Position numbers and translations under genes: made by a program. A stretch of 64,000 bases of DNA from Mesostigma viride (lineage: Eukaryota; Streptophyta; Mesostigmatophyceae; Mesostigmatales; Mesostigmataceae). The notes beneath the pieces are model-generated. The model did not search any database, had not been told where the DNA came from, and worked only from the letters and a program-made list of their open reading frames with translations. The stretch's first letter is position 1. Every line of letters starts with the position of its first letter. The DNA lies in assembly GCA_009746045.1 (NCBI GenBank), contig RPFO01000418.1:2663834-2727833 (forward strand), given 5' to 3'. This document shows, piece after piece, positions 1 to 9,318 of the stretch.

Positions 1-799
1 AACAGCTCCGCCGAAGCTGGCCAAACCGCCGGAGTAGCGCCCCATCCTTCGCCCATGTCAAAAAGACCCGCAGCCGGGGAAAACGACATGGGGGTAAATT
101 TAAATTTTCTTTCCGTTGCACGACCAACTATACTATGCTTGGTCGAACAACTTAGCGGTTGTGCCACCATCTGCCTCGGCTACAAGACAGATGCAACCCG
201 CGCTAGAATGTGCAATTTTGCACAGGCGGCCATTGCCGCCATTGTGAAAGAAACAATTGCGGATCATTGCCTGCCTAGCTTGCTTAAGGCATGGCCCGCC
301 GACACACAAGCTGACATCATCCTAAATGAATTAACACCGGCATGCGTCACACACCGGCCTGAACAGTGCTGAAAACGCCACTACAAACAGCGTGGCCACG
401 CACCCCCAGGCTAGTGCGTTAACCGTACAGGTAGTTGTACAAGGTTCCCAAGACTGACAAACATAAAACGCGCCCATCGACCCCTTGGGCCGGTCCGAAT
501 CCACTTTACAATAATTAATCACGACTCACTAAATAACCCAAATCAGCCAAAGATTCGGTAAGCAACCAGCCGACCCTACAGGTCCCCACTTAACCTCAGC
601 TGGTGCAACCAAACACGAATCTTTGCAAGTGAAGTCGTATAAAACCTACAATTAATTTTCTCGGACCGCTAATTAATAGCCACCGACCCTTATAAACAAC
701 CGGGTCATCCAAGGAAAATTCGGGCGAGCAGGAAACCCTTTGTACAAATCGAATTAGTCAGCCCATGTCGCAGACAGCCTTCCACATCCAGGCCAAGGC
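1..799 (+). other. Ty3-A 5' untranslated leader
   Basis: This stretch lies upstream of the gag start and shows no recognisable domain. A 105-codon open frame at 55-372 has no family I recognise and no support beyond being open. No LTR end or primer-binding site could be identified, so those features are presumably left of the window. I treat the stretch as leader sequence. Confidence 0.5.
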
Positions 800-1873
800 A
801 TGGCGGCCTTATCTTTCCCGCATGCGTTAATTAAACTATATTCAGAGAAAACCGATTCTAATCCCCCTAAGCCCCCTGCTCTTCCCCTCTTTGCTAACCT
901 TCCCAAGCTGGATGTCAAGTCTACCCCTCAACAGTTTTTCACCTTTATTATGTTGCTTACCCAGAACACAGAGTCGTGGCAGAATCATAATAGATGGCGT
1001 CTCTCTGATGCTGTATTAGTTCCTCACTATCTTACAACCTGCATTACTCCTGAGCTTGCTAACCTCATTCAGTGTGAGTCTTTGGCCTCTCATGCCTACC
1101 CTAACTCTGTAGCAGAATTGTTTAAGCGTTTAGAGAACCATTTAGTCCCTCCTGATTCAGATTGGCAGGATAGATTAGCCTTTGGTACCTTGCAGCAGGG
1201 TACTAAATCATTTAAGGAGTATATGAAAGAGTTTGATGCTCAGATGGTACGAATTAGGGATTTGTCGGGTGCAGAAGTACGTGCTCGATTCCTCCAAGGC
1301 CTCAGTAGACCTTTATTACGTGAAGTCAAGCGCCAGTTCTCTGCCTACCGTTTTACTGATCTGCCCCTCAAGCATGTGCGCCAGCATCTCTTGCGAGTAG
1401 CAGATTTCTTCACCACTCCTTCTCTCCCTACCCGTTCCCGTATTAATAATATTATCCTTACCCCTGAGGAGGAGAACTCCTATGTAGAAGAATTAGATAT
1501 CTGCGTTGCTGATCTATCAGCTCTTGATGTCTCTCATATCACATGCTATCATTGTAAGGAAGTAGGTCATCTTAAACGTGAGTGCCCCAAGTTCCTTTCG
1601 GGTGCTCCCCCTCATCCCGACGCTCGCCCTCCTCGTACCCCTCAGCGTGCTCCTATTCGTCCTACTTCAGGACGCATTCCCTCAGCTACCCCTAGTAGGC
1701 TGAATGCTGTGCAGGCAGGACCCCCAGGGTTCCCCTATGATAATCAGGCTCCCGCACCCTCTTCGCTCCCTCGTGACCCTCCAGCAGTGGCTTTTTCGCC
1801 AGGGTCTTCTTCGGGGTTAGTTCCTATGGATTTGGGGGGGAGGGGGAACAGTAGGCCTGTCAGCCGGGGGTAA
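800..1873 (+). CDS. gag: Ty3-A Gag polyprotein with CCHC zinc knuckle
   Basis: A 357-residue open frame from an ATG at 800. Residues about 30-200 form the helical retrotransposon Gag region, with conserved-looking stretches WQNHNRWRLSD and CESLASHAYPNSVAEL. Residues 249-262 form a canonical C-x2-C-x4-H-x4-C knuckle (CYHCKEVGHLKREC), which in this family binds RNA during packaging. The C-terminal 90 residues are rich in Pro, Ser and Arg. Gag would assemble the cytoplasmic virus-like particle. The gag of the second element (24.8-25.8 kb) aligns along the helical region and the knuckle, so this is a real family protein. Gag ends with TAA, and pol follows after about 170 bases. Confidence 0.93.
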   Translation: MAALSFPHALIKLYSEKTDSNPPKPPALPLFANLPKLDVKSTPQQFFTFIMLLTQNTESWQNHNRWRLSDAVLVPHYLTTCITPELANLIQCESLASHAYPNSVAELFKRLENHLVPPDSDWQDRLAFGTLQQGTKSFKEYMKEFDAQMVRIRDLSGAEVRARFLQGLSRPLLREVKRQFSAYRFTDLPLKHVRQHLLRVADFFTTPSLPTRSRINNIILTPEEENSYVEELDICVADLSALDVSHITCYHCKEVGHLKRECPKFLSGAPPHPDARPPRTPQRAPIRPTSGRIPSATPSRLNAVQAGPPGFPYDNQAPAPSSLPRDPPAVAFSPGSSSGLVPMDLGGRGNSRPVSRG

Positions 1874-2047
1874 CCTGGACAGGTCCTTAGATAGTACCCC
1901 AGATAAAAATTTTTGCCTGCCTGTTTTTATAACCTCTGTAGGAGCTGAATCTTCCCTACCACTACGTGTGCGTCCTCTTATGTTCTTGAATGGTGGTTTA
2001 ACCGTTCCCCACACTGTTGTAGACCCTTTCTTGCATGCTGATGAACT

Positions 2048-3844
2048 TTGAATGTCTCTGTGTTGGTAGATAGCGGTGCGGCTAGCTCCTTTGTGAGCGA
2101 GGCCCTAGTTAGGCGTTTAGGACTAGTCCCTACCCCTCACACCAAACCTGTCACTGTTCATTATGCTGATGGTCGCACCAGTCATTCCCCGGGTACGGTG
2201 TCCCTTCCCCTGGTCATACAAGGACGTACTGTCAACCTGACGGCCACTATAGGCCCTATCACTACCGCTGATGTATTACTAGGATTAGATTGGCACCAGG
2301 ATAATAAGATTACTATTAATTATGATACCATGGTCATTTGGTTTCCAGATAGCTCTTACTGGGTACCGGAACGTCATTATAGATTGGAAAATTTATCCTT
2401 GGTAGATATTACTCCTCCTACACCTGTTGATCCTCCTGTAAGACCTATACCTGAAGTATTAATGTCCAATGATGAGTTGCGTTCTGAATTAAAGGAATAT
2501 GGATATTTATTATGTATGTTCCTTCAGTTAGAAGTACAGGAGATACCTATCACTAATAATAGTGTGGATATAGATATAAACACAGTGGATACAATAGGAG
2601 TGGGATTTACTGAAAATGAAATAGTAAGATACATGGCTGTGATAGATTCCTCAAAAGTTTTTGAAGAAAAGACTCCTTCTTATCCTCCTCCTCGTTCTGT
2701 TTTACACCGTGTAGTTATCAAGGACGGTGCAGTTCCTACGCACTCTCCGATGTATAGAATGGGCCCTACCGAGTTAAAGGAACTAAAACAGATTTTAGTG
2801 TCACTATTAGAAGCAGGATTGATAGAGCCTAGTAACTCTCCCTACTCAGCTGGTGTCCTGTTAGTTCCTAAGCCAAATGGCAAGTTTCGCCTAGTTACTG
2901 ATTATAGGAAGTTGAATGATATTACTGTGAAGTCTAAATACCCTCTACCTCGTATTGATGATATATTTAATAAGGTTAAAGGTTCCACTTGTTTCACAGT
3001 ACTGGATTGTGCGGATGGTTTTTGGCAGTTGCGGATAGCTCCTGAGGATTGCCATAAAACCGCCTTTGCTACCCCTTTTGGTCATTACCAGTTTAGAGTA
3101 GCGGCTATGGGACTCTGTAACTCGCCTGCCTCTTTTCAAATGTTAATGAATGAAGTGCTTAGACCTGTTATGGGAAATTCTCACCTTCCTCAGGTGTCCT
3201 CTGATTTAAAGGATCCTTCCTTCTCCTCTGTTTCTTTATCTGAGCATGACCGTTCTTGTGCTCAAGCTTACTTAGATGATATTCTTATTTACTCTCCTGA
3301 TTTTGAAACGCACCTACGTGATTTAAAGAAAGTATTAGAAATAATGGCTGAAAATTCTTTGTGGGCGCGCCGTGCTAAAGTTCGTTCGGGTAGGAGTGTC
3401 CCATTTTTAGGGCACGTTCTGTCAGATGCCGGGGTCGCTACCGACCCGGATAAAACTAAGTCAATTCAGGAATGGCCTACTCCTACCGACGTTAAAGGTG
3501 TACGTAGTTTTCTAGGAATTGCTTCTTACTATAGGCGTTTTATCCCGCGTTTCGCAACTATAGCAGCCCCTATTAATCATTTATTAAAGAAGGATATCCC
3601 CTTTGTTTGGAGTAGTGAATGTCAGTCGGCTTTTCAGTGTCTAAAATCCCTACTCCTTTCCCCTCCTGTACTCATCCTACCGGATACTACTAAACCCTTT
3701 GTGGTAGCTACAGATGCTAGTAAGGTAGCTATAGGGGCGTCCTTCTCCAGGATCAGGGTCAGGGCTTACAGCCAATTGAGTATATCTCTAGGACAATGCT
3801 CCCTGCGGAGCGTAACTATCCCGTACACCAGCAGGAACTCTTAG
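2048..3844 (+). CDS. pol: Ty3-A Pol, first part: protease and reverse transcriptase
   Basis: The open frame carries an aspartic protease near its start (VDSGAASSFV, catalytic D-S-G) and a full RT: PYSAGVLLVPKPNGK, the first catalytic Asp in TVLDCADGFWQLR, and the polymerase box YLDD at 3269-3280. RNase H begins at ATDASKV. The correct continuation leaves this frame at about base 3739, shifting -1; the last 35 codons are out of frame. Upstream, a reading in another frame (about 1875-2045, ending FLHADEL) matches the residues preceding the protease in the second element. The gag-pol junction has therefore also lost or gained one base, or uses a recoding step. I give the start at the first in-frame codon, not at a proven initiation site. 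Confidence 0.9.
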   Translation: MNVSVLVDSGAASSFVSEALVRRLGLVPTPHTKPVTVHYADGRTSHSPGTVSLPLVIQGRTVNLTATIGPITTADVLLGLDWHQDNKITINYDTMVIWFPDSSYWVPERHYRLENLSLVDITPPTPVDPPVRPIPEVLMSNDELRSELKEYGYLLCMFLQLEVQEIPITNNSVDIDINTVDTIGVGFTENEIVRYMAVIDSSKVFEEKTPSYPPPRSVLHRVVIKDGAVPTHSPMYRMGPTELKELKQILVSLLEAGLIEPSNSPYSAGVLLVPKPNGKFRLVTDYRKLNDITVKSKYPLPRIDDIFNKVKGSTCFTVLDCADGFWQLRIAPEDCHKTAFATPFGHYQFRVAAMGLCNSPASFQMLMNEVLRPVMGNSHLPQVSSDLKDPSFSSVSLSEHDRSCAQAYLDDILIYSPDFETHLRDLKKVLEIMAENSLWARRAKVRSGRSVPFLGHVLSDAGVATDPDKTKSIQEWPTPTDVKGVRSFLGIASYYRRFIPRFATIAAPINHLLKKDIPFVWSSECQSAFQCLKSLLLSPPVLILPDTTKPFVVATDASKVAIGASFSRIRVRAYSQLSISLGQCSLRSVTIPYTSRNS

Positions 3845-4347
3845 CGGTGGTGTATTGTTGCCACGCGTGGCAGCACTTTCTTAAAGGTGCTCAATTTGAT
3901 GTCTGCCTGAATGAACCCTGTGAGCTAGATCCTTATAGGTTAGTTATCCAAACGGATCACCGTCCCCTTACCCATCTTCTCTCCCAACCCAACCTTACCC
4001 CTCGGCAAGCGCGCTGGATGGAATTTTTAGCACAGTTTTCCCCTTTTAAACTTCAGTATGTTAAGGGTGTAGATAACATAGTACCAGATGCACTCTCTCG
4101 TCGTGCAGATTACTCCTTTTTCGAGGACCTTGATGTTCTCAATACTACTCTAGTTCCTACTACTATGGGTGTAACCCCTTATGGTGAACTACCTGATGAT
4201 GAATCCTATGCCTACCTCTTTCATACAGCTGTTCGCATGCCTGATCTCCTTTCTCACGTAGGACTCTCTCTCCCGTGTGAGGCCCTTCCCGTGGCCTCGG
4301 TGGGGGGGAGGGGAAAAATAAAATTTCTATACCGCTTAGCCATATAG
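3739..4347 (+). CDS. pol: Ty3-A Pol, second part: RNase H
   Basis: Read in the -1 frame from base 3739, this begins VLLQDQGQGLQPIEYISRT and continues smoothly from the IGA that ends the preceding frame. RNase H catalytic residues are visible: E in HQQELLAVVYCC and D in IQTDHRPLTHLL. A tether region follows (SRRADYSFFEDLDVL). The frame breaks again near 4310 in a run of seven G after VASVGG, a typical indel site; integrase continues in the third frame. RNase H removes the RNA strand of the RNA:DNA hybrid during reverse transcription. Without the -1 step the domain is cut after its first strand. Confidence 0.85.
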   Translation, partial: VLLQDQGQGLQPIEYISRTMLPAERNYPVHQQELLAVVYCCHAWQHFLKGAQFDVCLNEPCELDPYRLVIQTDHRPLTHLLSQPNLTPRQARWMEFLAQFSPFKLQYVKGVDNIVPDALSRRADYSFFEDLDVLNTTLVPTTMGVTPYGELPDDESYAYLFHTAVRMPDLLSHVGLSLPCEALPVASVGGRGKIKFLYRLAI

Positions 4348-4457
4348 CGACTAGGTCAGGAAAGTCTTATGAAAACATAGTCCCTCTAGGACCTCCCCTT
4401 CTCTTTGGCAAGGCGGTAGGAGATCTCTTTAAACCTGTTCTGGATACCTCTGTAGCG

Positions 4458-5306
4458 ATGCCTACCTCTGATCTTGAACGTCTTATTAGTAGATTTACGG
4501 CCACTGAGCCGGAAGCATTAGCTGCCATTGCTGCACATCCCCAACAATTAGGCAAGCACCCTTGTAAATTTGTAGGTGGGTTTTTATATGTGCAGATAGC
4601 AGATTCTCCCCCTCAATGGCGCCTGTATGTCCCTCCTATCTGTCGCTCCTCCTTGCTCTTTGAGTTGCATGACTTAGCTGCTCATCAGGGTGGTAAACGG
4701 GTACGGGACCTAGTAGCCCGCTCTTATTACTGGCCTTCCCTTTATAAGGATGTAGATGAGTATGTTAGAACTTGTCAATCTTGCCAGGAGATGAAACCCA
4801 ATAACGTAGGACAGATAGCAGAACCTAGGACCTTGCCTGACCCCATCATGCCGTGGGATTCTATCATGATGGATTTTGTAGGACCTTTTAGAAAGAATGA
4901 TAGGGGCAATGCCCAGATCCTTGTGTTCATAGATCGTTTTACTCGTATGTGCCATCTCGTGCCGTGTCCTTTAGAACTCACAGCACGTGATTGCGCACGC
5001 CTATACCTCAATAATGTATACAGATATCATGGTTTGAGTAGGCAGTTTATTAGTGATAAGGATAAGTTATTTACCTCAGATTTTTGGCAGCAGTTTTTCG
5101 CTGCCATCGGTACCAAGGTTACCTACGGTACTGCCTACCACTCCTCCTCCTCTCATTTAGTAGAGCGTCTTAATAGGGTAGTAGAAGAAGCGCTTAGGCA
5201 CTATGTTAATGGCTCGGGAAGTGATTGGGAGGATTATTTATGTTTGGTAGAGTTCTCCCTCAACAATTGTCCCCAAGCTGCGCATGGATATACGCCCTTC
5301 TTCTAG
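4458..5306 (+). CDS. pol: Ty3-A Pol, third part: integrase
   Basis: The N-terminal HHCC zinc-binding module is visible (LFELHDLAAHQGG, then TCQSCQEMK). The catalytic core has D in DSIMMDFVGPF, D in FISDKDKLFTSDFW and E in SSHLVERLNRVVEE, the D,D-35-E pattern of retroviral and Ty3 integrases. The reading frame actually opens further left, at about 4320. It ends at 5306 just after HGYTPFF; compared with the second element (HGFTPFFLNSGRHPLTPP) a short deletion or indel closes it here. The domain would insert the cDNA in the nucleus. Confidence 0.88.
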   Translation: MPTSDLERLISRFTATEPEALAAIAAHPQQLGKHPCKFVGGFLYVQIADSPPQWRLYVPPICRSSLLFELHDLAAHQGGKRVRDLVARSYYWPSLYKDVDEYVRTCQSCQEMKPNNVGQIAEPRTLPDPIMPWDSIMMDFVGPFRKNDRGNAQILVFIDRFTRMCHLVPCPLELTARDCARLYLNNVYRYHGLSRQFISDKDKLFTSDFWQQFFAAIGTKVTYGTAYHSSSSHLVERLNRVVEEALRHYVNGSGSDWEDYLCLVEFSLNNCPQAAHGYTPFF

Positions 5307-5370
5307 ATACTGGTAGACAGCCTCTTACCCTACCTCTCTCTTAGCTAGTCCTCTACGGGACAAGGATGAT

Positions 5371-5982
5371 GTGTCCCGAGATACTGTAGAAGGTGTACAG
5401 TCCTTACTAGATAGAATGAAAACTGCTCATGACCACGCGATCTCAGGGTACCAAAAAGCTCAGTCTAAGTACCTTGCTAGGTTGCGTGCCTCCTTAGATA
5501 GAAGAGCACCTGAGATAGAAATAGGAGATCTAGTATTAGTAGAAGGCCCCCGTGTTGGCCGTTTTGCTCATAAGTTTGAAGCAGAACTTAAGGTCAAACT
5601 TAGGCCCGCCTTCTTAGGACCCTTCCATGTGTTGTCTAGAGTAGGAAATTTCTTATATAAAGTCGATATCCCTACCTCTTGGCAGACACATTCAAACACC
5701 TTCCATAGAAGCCAGCTGAAACTGTACCACCCTAGTACGTTCGCTGGTAGAGAGCTAGCGCCTGCCCCTTTAGAGCATAACCCTGACACTGGGGAAGTAG
5801 AAGACGAAGTAGAAAGCATCGTGGCCCATAGAGATATCAAAAAGGGCCGCGGTACCCAGCGTCAGTATAAAGTGAAGTGGATGTATGCTCGTAGTGAAGT
5901 AGATAAGGTCTGGTATACGGAGAGTGAGCTAGATGGGTGTAGTCGCCTGCTGCAGGAATATAAAACCCTGCACAAGCTCTAG
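5371..5982 (+). CDS. pol: Ty3-A Pol, C-terminus: integrase tail and chromodomain
   Basis: This piece starts in the integrase C-terminal region, with a GPY/F-type motif (FLGPFHVLSRVGNFLYK), and ends in a chromodomain at about 5800-5979 (EVESIVAHRDIKKGRG, QYKVKW, then SELDGCSRLLQEYK). A terminal chromodomain defines the chromovirus branch of Ty3 elements, where it directs integration to modified histone tails. The final TAG at 5980-5982 ends pol, and a third coding region begins within about 80 bases. The second element keeps the same motif order at 46.63-46.97 kb. Confidence 0.85.
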   Translation: MSRDTVEGVQSLLDRMKTAHDHAISGYQKAQSKYLARLRASLDRRAPEIEIGDLVLVEGPRVGRFAHKFEAELKVKLRPAFLGPFHVLSRVGNFLYKVDIPTSWQTHSNTFHRSQLKLYHPSTFAGRELAPAPLEHNPDTGEVEDEVESIVAHRDIKKGRGTQRQYKVKWMYARSEVDKVWYTESELDGCSRLLQEYKTLHKL

Positions 5983-6059
5983 TTGTAGACCTTCTCCTCT
6001 CTTATGTTATGTCTGCTGTCGACGGGTGGTTGGTTGTCCCCTCCCCTCCGCAGCCGTCA

Positions 6060-7684
6060 TGTCAGAGCCTACCCCTCCGGCTGAGAGCCCGCTGCCGTCC
6101 CGCCCCTACCGGACCCTGAGCTGTACTTCGAGGCCCTTCCGGGCCGCTGGGTGTCACGGTCCAGTTTCCGGGTGGCATCGTGCAGCCGGCCCTCCAGGCC
6201 CAACATGCGGGTTTAGTCAGGGCTGCTCTCTTCGGGGTCACGTGGTACGGTCCCTCCCCTGCTGAACCGCACCAGCTTGTTTTGCACGGGTTCGACGATG
6301 CCGGGCACTGTTTGTAGAATGTGGCTCCAGCTGTCCAGCCTTGGGACAGATAGCTGCGGTTCTCCAGTGCCCCAGGGTGTTTTCCTACCTTTCTACCCCT
6401 GTGGGCCGCTCCTGCCTACGGGATGTGTTCCCCTGGCTTCCGGCCGAGGGTGATGCGGAAATAGATGAGAACCCCTGCGACCTTCTACGGGCAGTAGAGT
6501 TCATGGAGATAGCAGACCAGACAGCGGGCGTAGGATTGGGCGACCCTACTCCTACGGACGCGCCGGTAGAGGCACAGTATTCTCCTGAGTATTCGGCCTC
6601 CCCTGCGGCGTCCTCCTCTTCAGTGTCGGCGCCTTCCCCTGTCCCGTCTTCACCGAGGTCGGTCCTGTGCGCATCGGTGGAGCCTACCCCTTTGGGCTCT
6701 GGTCGTGAGCCTGATCCTCTTTCGGCGACAGTTTCTGCGATGCAGGCGCAGATCCAGTCCCTGACGGCGGCCTTCGGGGCCTTCATGGCGGCCCAGGCGC
6801 ACGCTCCAGCCACGCCAGGTGGGGTGTCTGCCGCAGCTGTGCCCCCTTCCCCTTCGGTCGCCTCGACGTCTACGGGTCCGTCTGTGCCGCGCGAGCCCTC
6901 GGCGGCTGCGGTTCCCTCTGTTGCTGCGGCTCCTACGCCTTCGGCTACCTCTGCGCCTGCTACTGACGTACCTGCGCCTCGGCGCGAGTCCGCCGTCCCA
7001 GCGGCCGCGCCCGTCGCCGCCGCGTCCGAGCCGCCCACCACGTCAGCGCCGCCCTCGCGGGGTTTCTTCAGCGACCCGGGCGGTCTTCCCAGGCTTTGGG
7101 AGGGCGGTCCTCCGCAGAGGATCCCGGTGCCTGACTGGAGCTTAGACGGTAACCAGTCGTATGCCGGATTGCCTGTCCCCACGGGCCCTATTTTCAACAT
7201 GTGGCCTGGTGGTGCTCCGCCCCCAGAGACCGGCGCGCCAGCTGCGGAGGCGGGTCCGTCGCGACCCCCTGCGGCATCGGGTCCGACGCGGCCCCCTGTT
7301 GTACCGGCGCCGTCTGCGTCTGTGCCGGTTCCTACCCCTTCGTCGGCCCCTGTCCCTTCGGCCCCGCGGTCTTTGGCTGCGGTTGTTCGGTCCAGTGGCT
7401 CTGACCCTCGCGCCACCCGCGCTGCCGATTCCCTTCGGGAGTTGTCAGAGGGCGATCGGGATCGGGCCCCTTCTGTGGTGCATGCGACTCCGGAGTCGCG
7501 CGACACGCCTGTCTTTGGGTACGGTATGTCTGCGCTCGCCTGCCGCCAGTGTGACCTGCCGCGCGCCTCCGCCGAGCTTGCCATTTCGCCCATGTCCTAC
7601 GGGTTCTCCAGGTGTGTCGGGCGCCGCGGGACCGTGGCCTACCAGTTGAGACTGATCGGCCTCCTTTCGATATGGTTATTTTAG
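6060..7684 (+). CDS. Ty3-A third region, first half: Pro/Ala/Ser-rich post-pol protein
   Basis: This coding region lies downstream of pol, where a simple Ty3 element would go straight to its polypurine tract. The main open frame runs from about 6266; an adjacent frame just upstream is also protein-like, so one frameshift is likely. Visible parts are a short Cys motif (ECGSSC), a segment CPRVFSYLSTPVGRSC..FPWLPAEG, a heptad-like stretch (VSAMQAQIQSLTAAFGAF) and a long disordered Pro/Ala/Ser region. The second element has a matching ECPCNTC...YPRLL...FPWYLPLEG at 47.7-47.9 kb. I recognise no known family. Position alone allows an envelope-like or accessory role, but I see no signal peptide or strong membrane helix in this half. 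Confidence 0.65.
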
Positions 7685-8379
7685 CTGATCCGGTGTTCCA
7701 GGGTGAGATCCTGGTTCGGCGCGTCCTGTATCGCTGGGCTAGGCGCCACAATGACTTGGACACCTACGGCGGGTTCCAGTGGGCTTACCCTCCGCCTCTG
7801 GGCATTATGGCCTCAGATGCCCTTACGGTAGAGTTTCCTGCGGTGCCGGGTGCCACGTACAGCACGGTCCTTCAGCCCATCCTAGAGTGGGATGCCCGTC
7901 GTCCAGCGCCCATCCCGGGCCAGGGTTTGGACTCTCGGGGTCATCCTCCTCCCCGGGCTAGCGACTACCTCGAGACGTTCGGGTCGCGACAGTGTGCCCG
8001 TCGGTGGCGCTCCCGTGAGATTCGGCATATCCGGTTGTGGCCGTCCAACGTGGAGCCCCTGGTAGATCTGTTTTTCCCGACGGGTATGCGCCCTCGGATC
8101 CGGTACCATCGCCTGCTCCTGCGGGCTCTCTGCCTGATCGCGGTAGAGCCTTTCCTACGCCTCTTTGCCTGTGGTTTCCTGGACTGGGCCCGGGGCCAGG
8201 TCGTTCTTACGCAGCATAGGTATTACTGGGCCTTCCTGGGTCTTTTTCCTGACGGCGTGTGGGCCGATGTTTTCCTCACTGTAGATAGGCACGACAATGC
8301 TGAGGATGTGTCTCACTACCAGGCGTACCTGGATGTCCTGCTGGCCTCCCGTGGTACCTACCAGACGGATGGCCATTAG
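7612..8379 (+). CDS. Ty3-A third region, second half: conserved post-pol domain of unknown function
   Basis: A 256-codon open frame that overlaps the end of the preceding frame by about 70 bases, so it is either a separate ORF or a continuation by frame change. It starts at GTG in the open frame; the true start is not resolved. It is rich in Arg, Trp and Tyr, with a hydrophobic segment around LLRALCLIAVEPFLRLFACG. The C-terminal part (CGFLDWARGQVVLTQHRYYWAFLGLFP) matches a part of the second element at 55.8-55.9 kb (CGVVDKSALTLMFTHPQFFAGFLAMWP). Both share Cys-Gly, Asp, His and an aromatic run. No known family was recognised; conservation between two diverged elements argues that it was translated. 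Confidence 0.62.
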   Translation: MCRAPRDRGLPVETDRPPFDMVILADPVFQGEILVRRVLYRWARRHNDLDTYGGFQWAYPPPLGIMASDALTVEFPAVPGATYSTVLQPILEWDARRPAPIPGQGLDSRGHPPPRASDYLETFGSRQCARRWRSREIRHIRLWPSNVEPLVDLFFPTGMRPRIRYHRLLLRALCLIAVEPFLRLFACGFLDWARGQVVLTQHRYYWAFLGLFPDGVWADVFLTVDRHDNAEDVSHYQAYLDVLLASRGTYQTDGH

Positions 8380-8737
8380 ATAGAGGGCCTTAGGCCCGAC
8401 CTGAGGGTGTTGTCCCTCCGGTATATAGAGTCGCCCTCACGTTCTGGCCAGTTGACTGGTCGTTCTTGGTCCTTGGTACTGATTTGTTTACTCTGTGTGT
8501 CCTGCCCAGTGCCGTTCCCCCCGGCAAGGACTTTGTTCCAGGCAGTTAGGGGAACCTACCACCAGGCTTGGTGCTGGCTAACCCTACACCTCCCGGCGTG
8601 GTGGTGGAGACCGAGTTAATACGTTGGTGCCTTGTATCTTGGATGGTCTGCCGATTGTGTTGGTGTGTGCTGGGTGCATTAGGTTTCCTACCCCTTGTTT
8701 CCTCCCTGTGCGTAGGGAGAGGGCTCCCTACCTTTGT

Positions 8738-8748
8738 GGGGGGGGAGG
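8738..8748 (+). promoter_or_regulatory. Polypurine tract of Ty3-A
   Basis: An uninterrupted purine run (G8AGG) lies directly before the TG that starts the 3' LTR. It is the expected primer for plus-strand DNA synthesis. The second element has a very similar G-run at 56273-56285 in the same place. Confidence 0.75.
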
Positions 8749-9318
8749 TGTTACGTCGCGTAACAATTCGTTGTAGTTACGGACGTAAATTAGGTCTTTT
8801 GCCTCGGTTGTCCCTAGGTTTACGTGTAGCTCCTACCGGGACACTATTGTCCTCGTAACAGTACTGTGGTACATTGGGTGCCTTTGGGCGCCGCGCCGCG
8901 TACTTTACTAGTGGTCCTGATCCTTTGGTAGAATGTAGTGGACCAGCGTGCATCTGTAGATGTAGTGGACCAGCGTGCATCTGTAGGCGAGGGCCATGTC
9001 GGCCCGAGCGTGTTGGACCGTTGGTGACCATTTATGCATGTTCTACCCCTCGTGTGTGCACTCGGCGTGTGTTAAATGAATTAACACATATAGGCTTGGG
9101 TCACGGCAGTGTAGTTGTGTTTCCTTCCTCTATTCCTGGAGTAAACGGGTTGTGTAAATGGCCTATGGCGTATTACAGTAACACTTACGTTAATGCATTG
9201 AGATCTGGATCGTCTCGTTCGTCTTTCGCTAGAGGTTTAACTAGAGGAGGCTTGACTAGTTTAGGTAGCATCAGGCCAGGTAGAGGTAGAGGTAGTGGTA
9301 GATACCCGCGGCGTAACA
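8749..9318 (+). repeat. 3' LTR of Ty3-A
   Basis: The LTR starts TGTTACG after the polypurine tract and ends in GCGTAACA, about 570 bp. The LTRs of the related element at 16.8 kb start TGTTACGG and end CGTAACA, are of similar length and share a core around GCGCCGCGCC. A 27-bp direct duplication lies inside at about 8936-8985. Without the 5' copy the right end is set by analogy. Confidence 0.75.

Larger units (their letters stand above)
1..9318 (+). mobile_element. Ty3/gypsy LTR retrotransposon Ty3-A (5' LTR outside window)
   Basis: The order gag, protease, RT, RNase H, integrase, chromodomain, extra post-pol coding region, polypurine tract and 3' LTR is that of a Ty3/gypsy chromovirus-like element with an added third region. 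Coding parts are clearly more AT-rich than the related element at 16.8-56.9 kb. Several frame breaks (near 2046, 3738, 4310 and 5306) separate the pol pieces; the one near 3738 is shared with the second element, the others are private. No left LTR is visible, so the element starts before base 1. The target duplication cannot be tested; the five bases after the 3' LTR are CTTAT. Confidence 0.9.

Noticed and set aside
323-350. Possible 5' LTR remnant of Ty3-A from the shared word AAATGAATTAACAC
   Set aside because: The match to 9073-9086 is a single short word without colinear neighbours; likely chance.
6385-7593. 402-codon minus-strand frame opposite the Ty3-A third region
   Set aside because: It is a mirror of GC-rich Pro/Ala codons on the plus strand; low-complexity Gly/Ala product with no domain.
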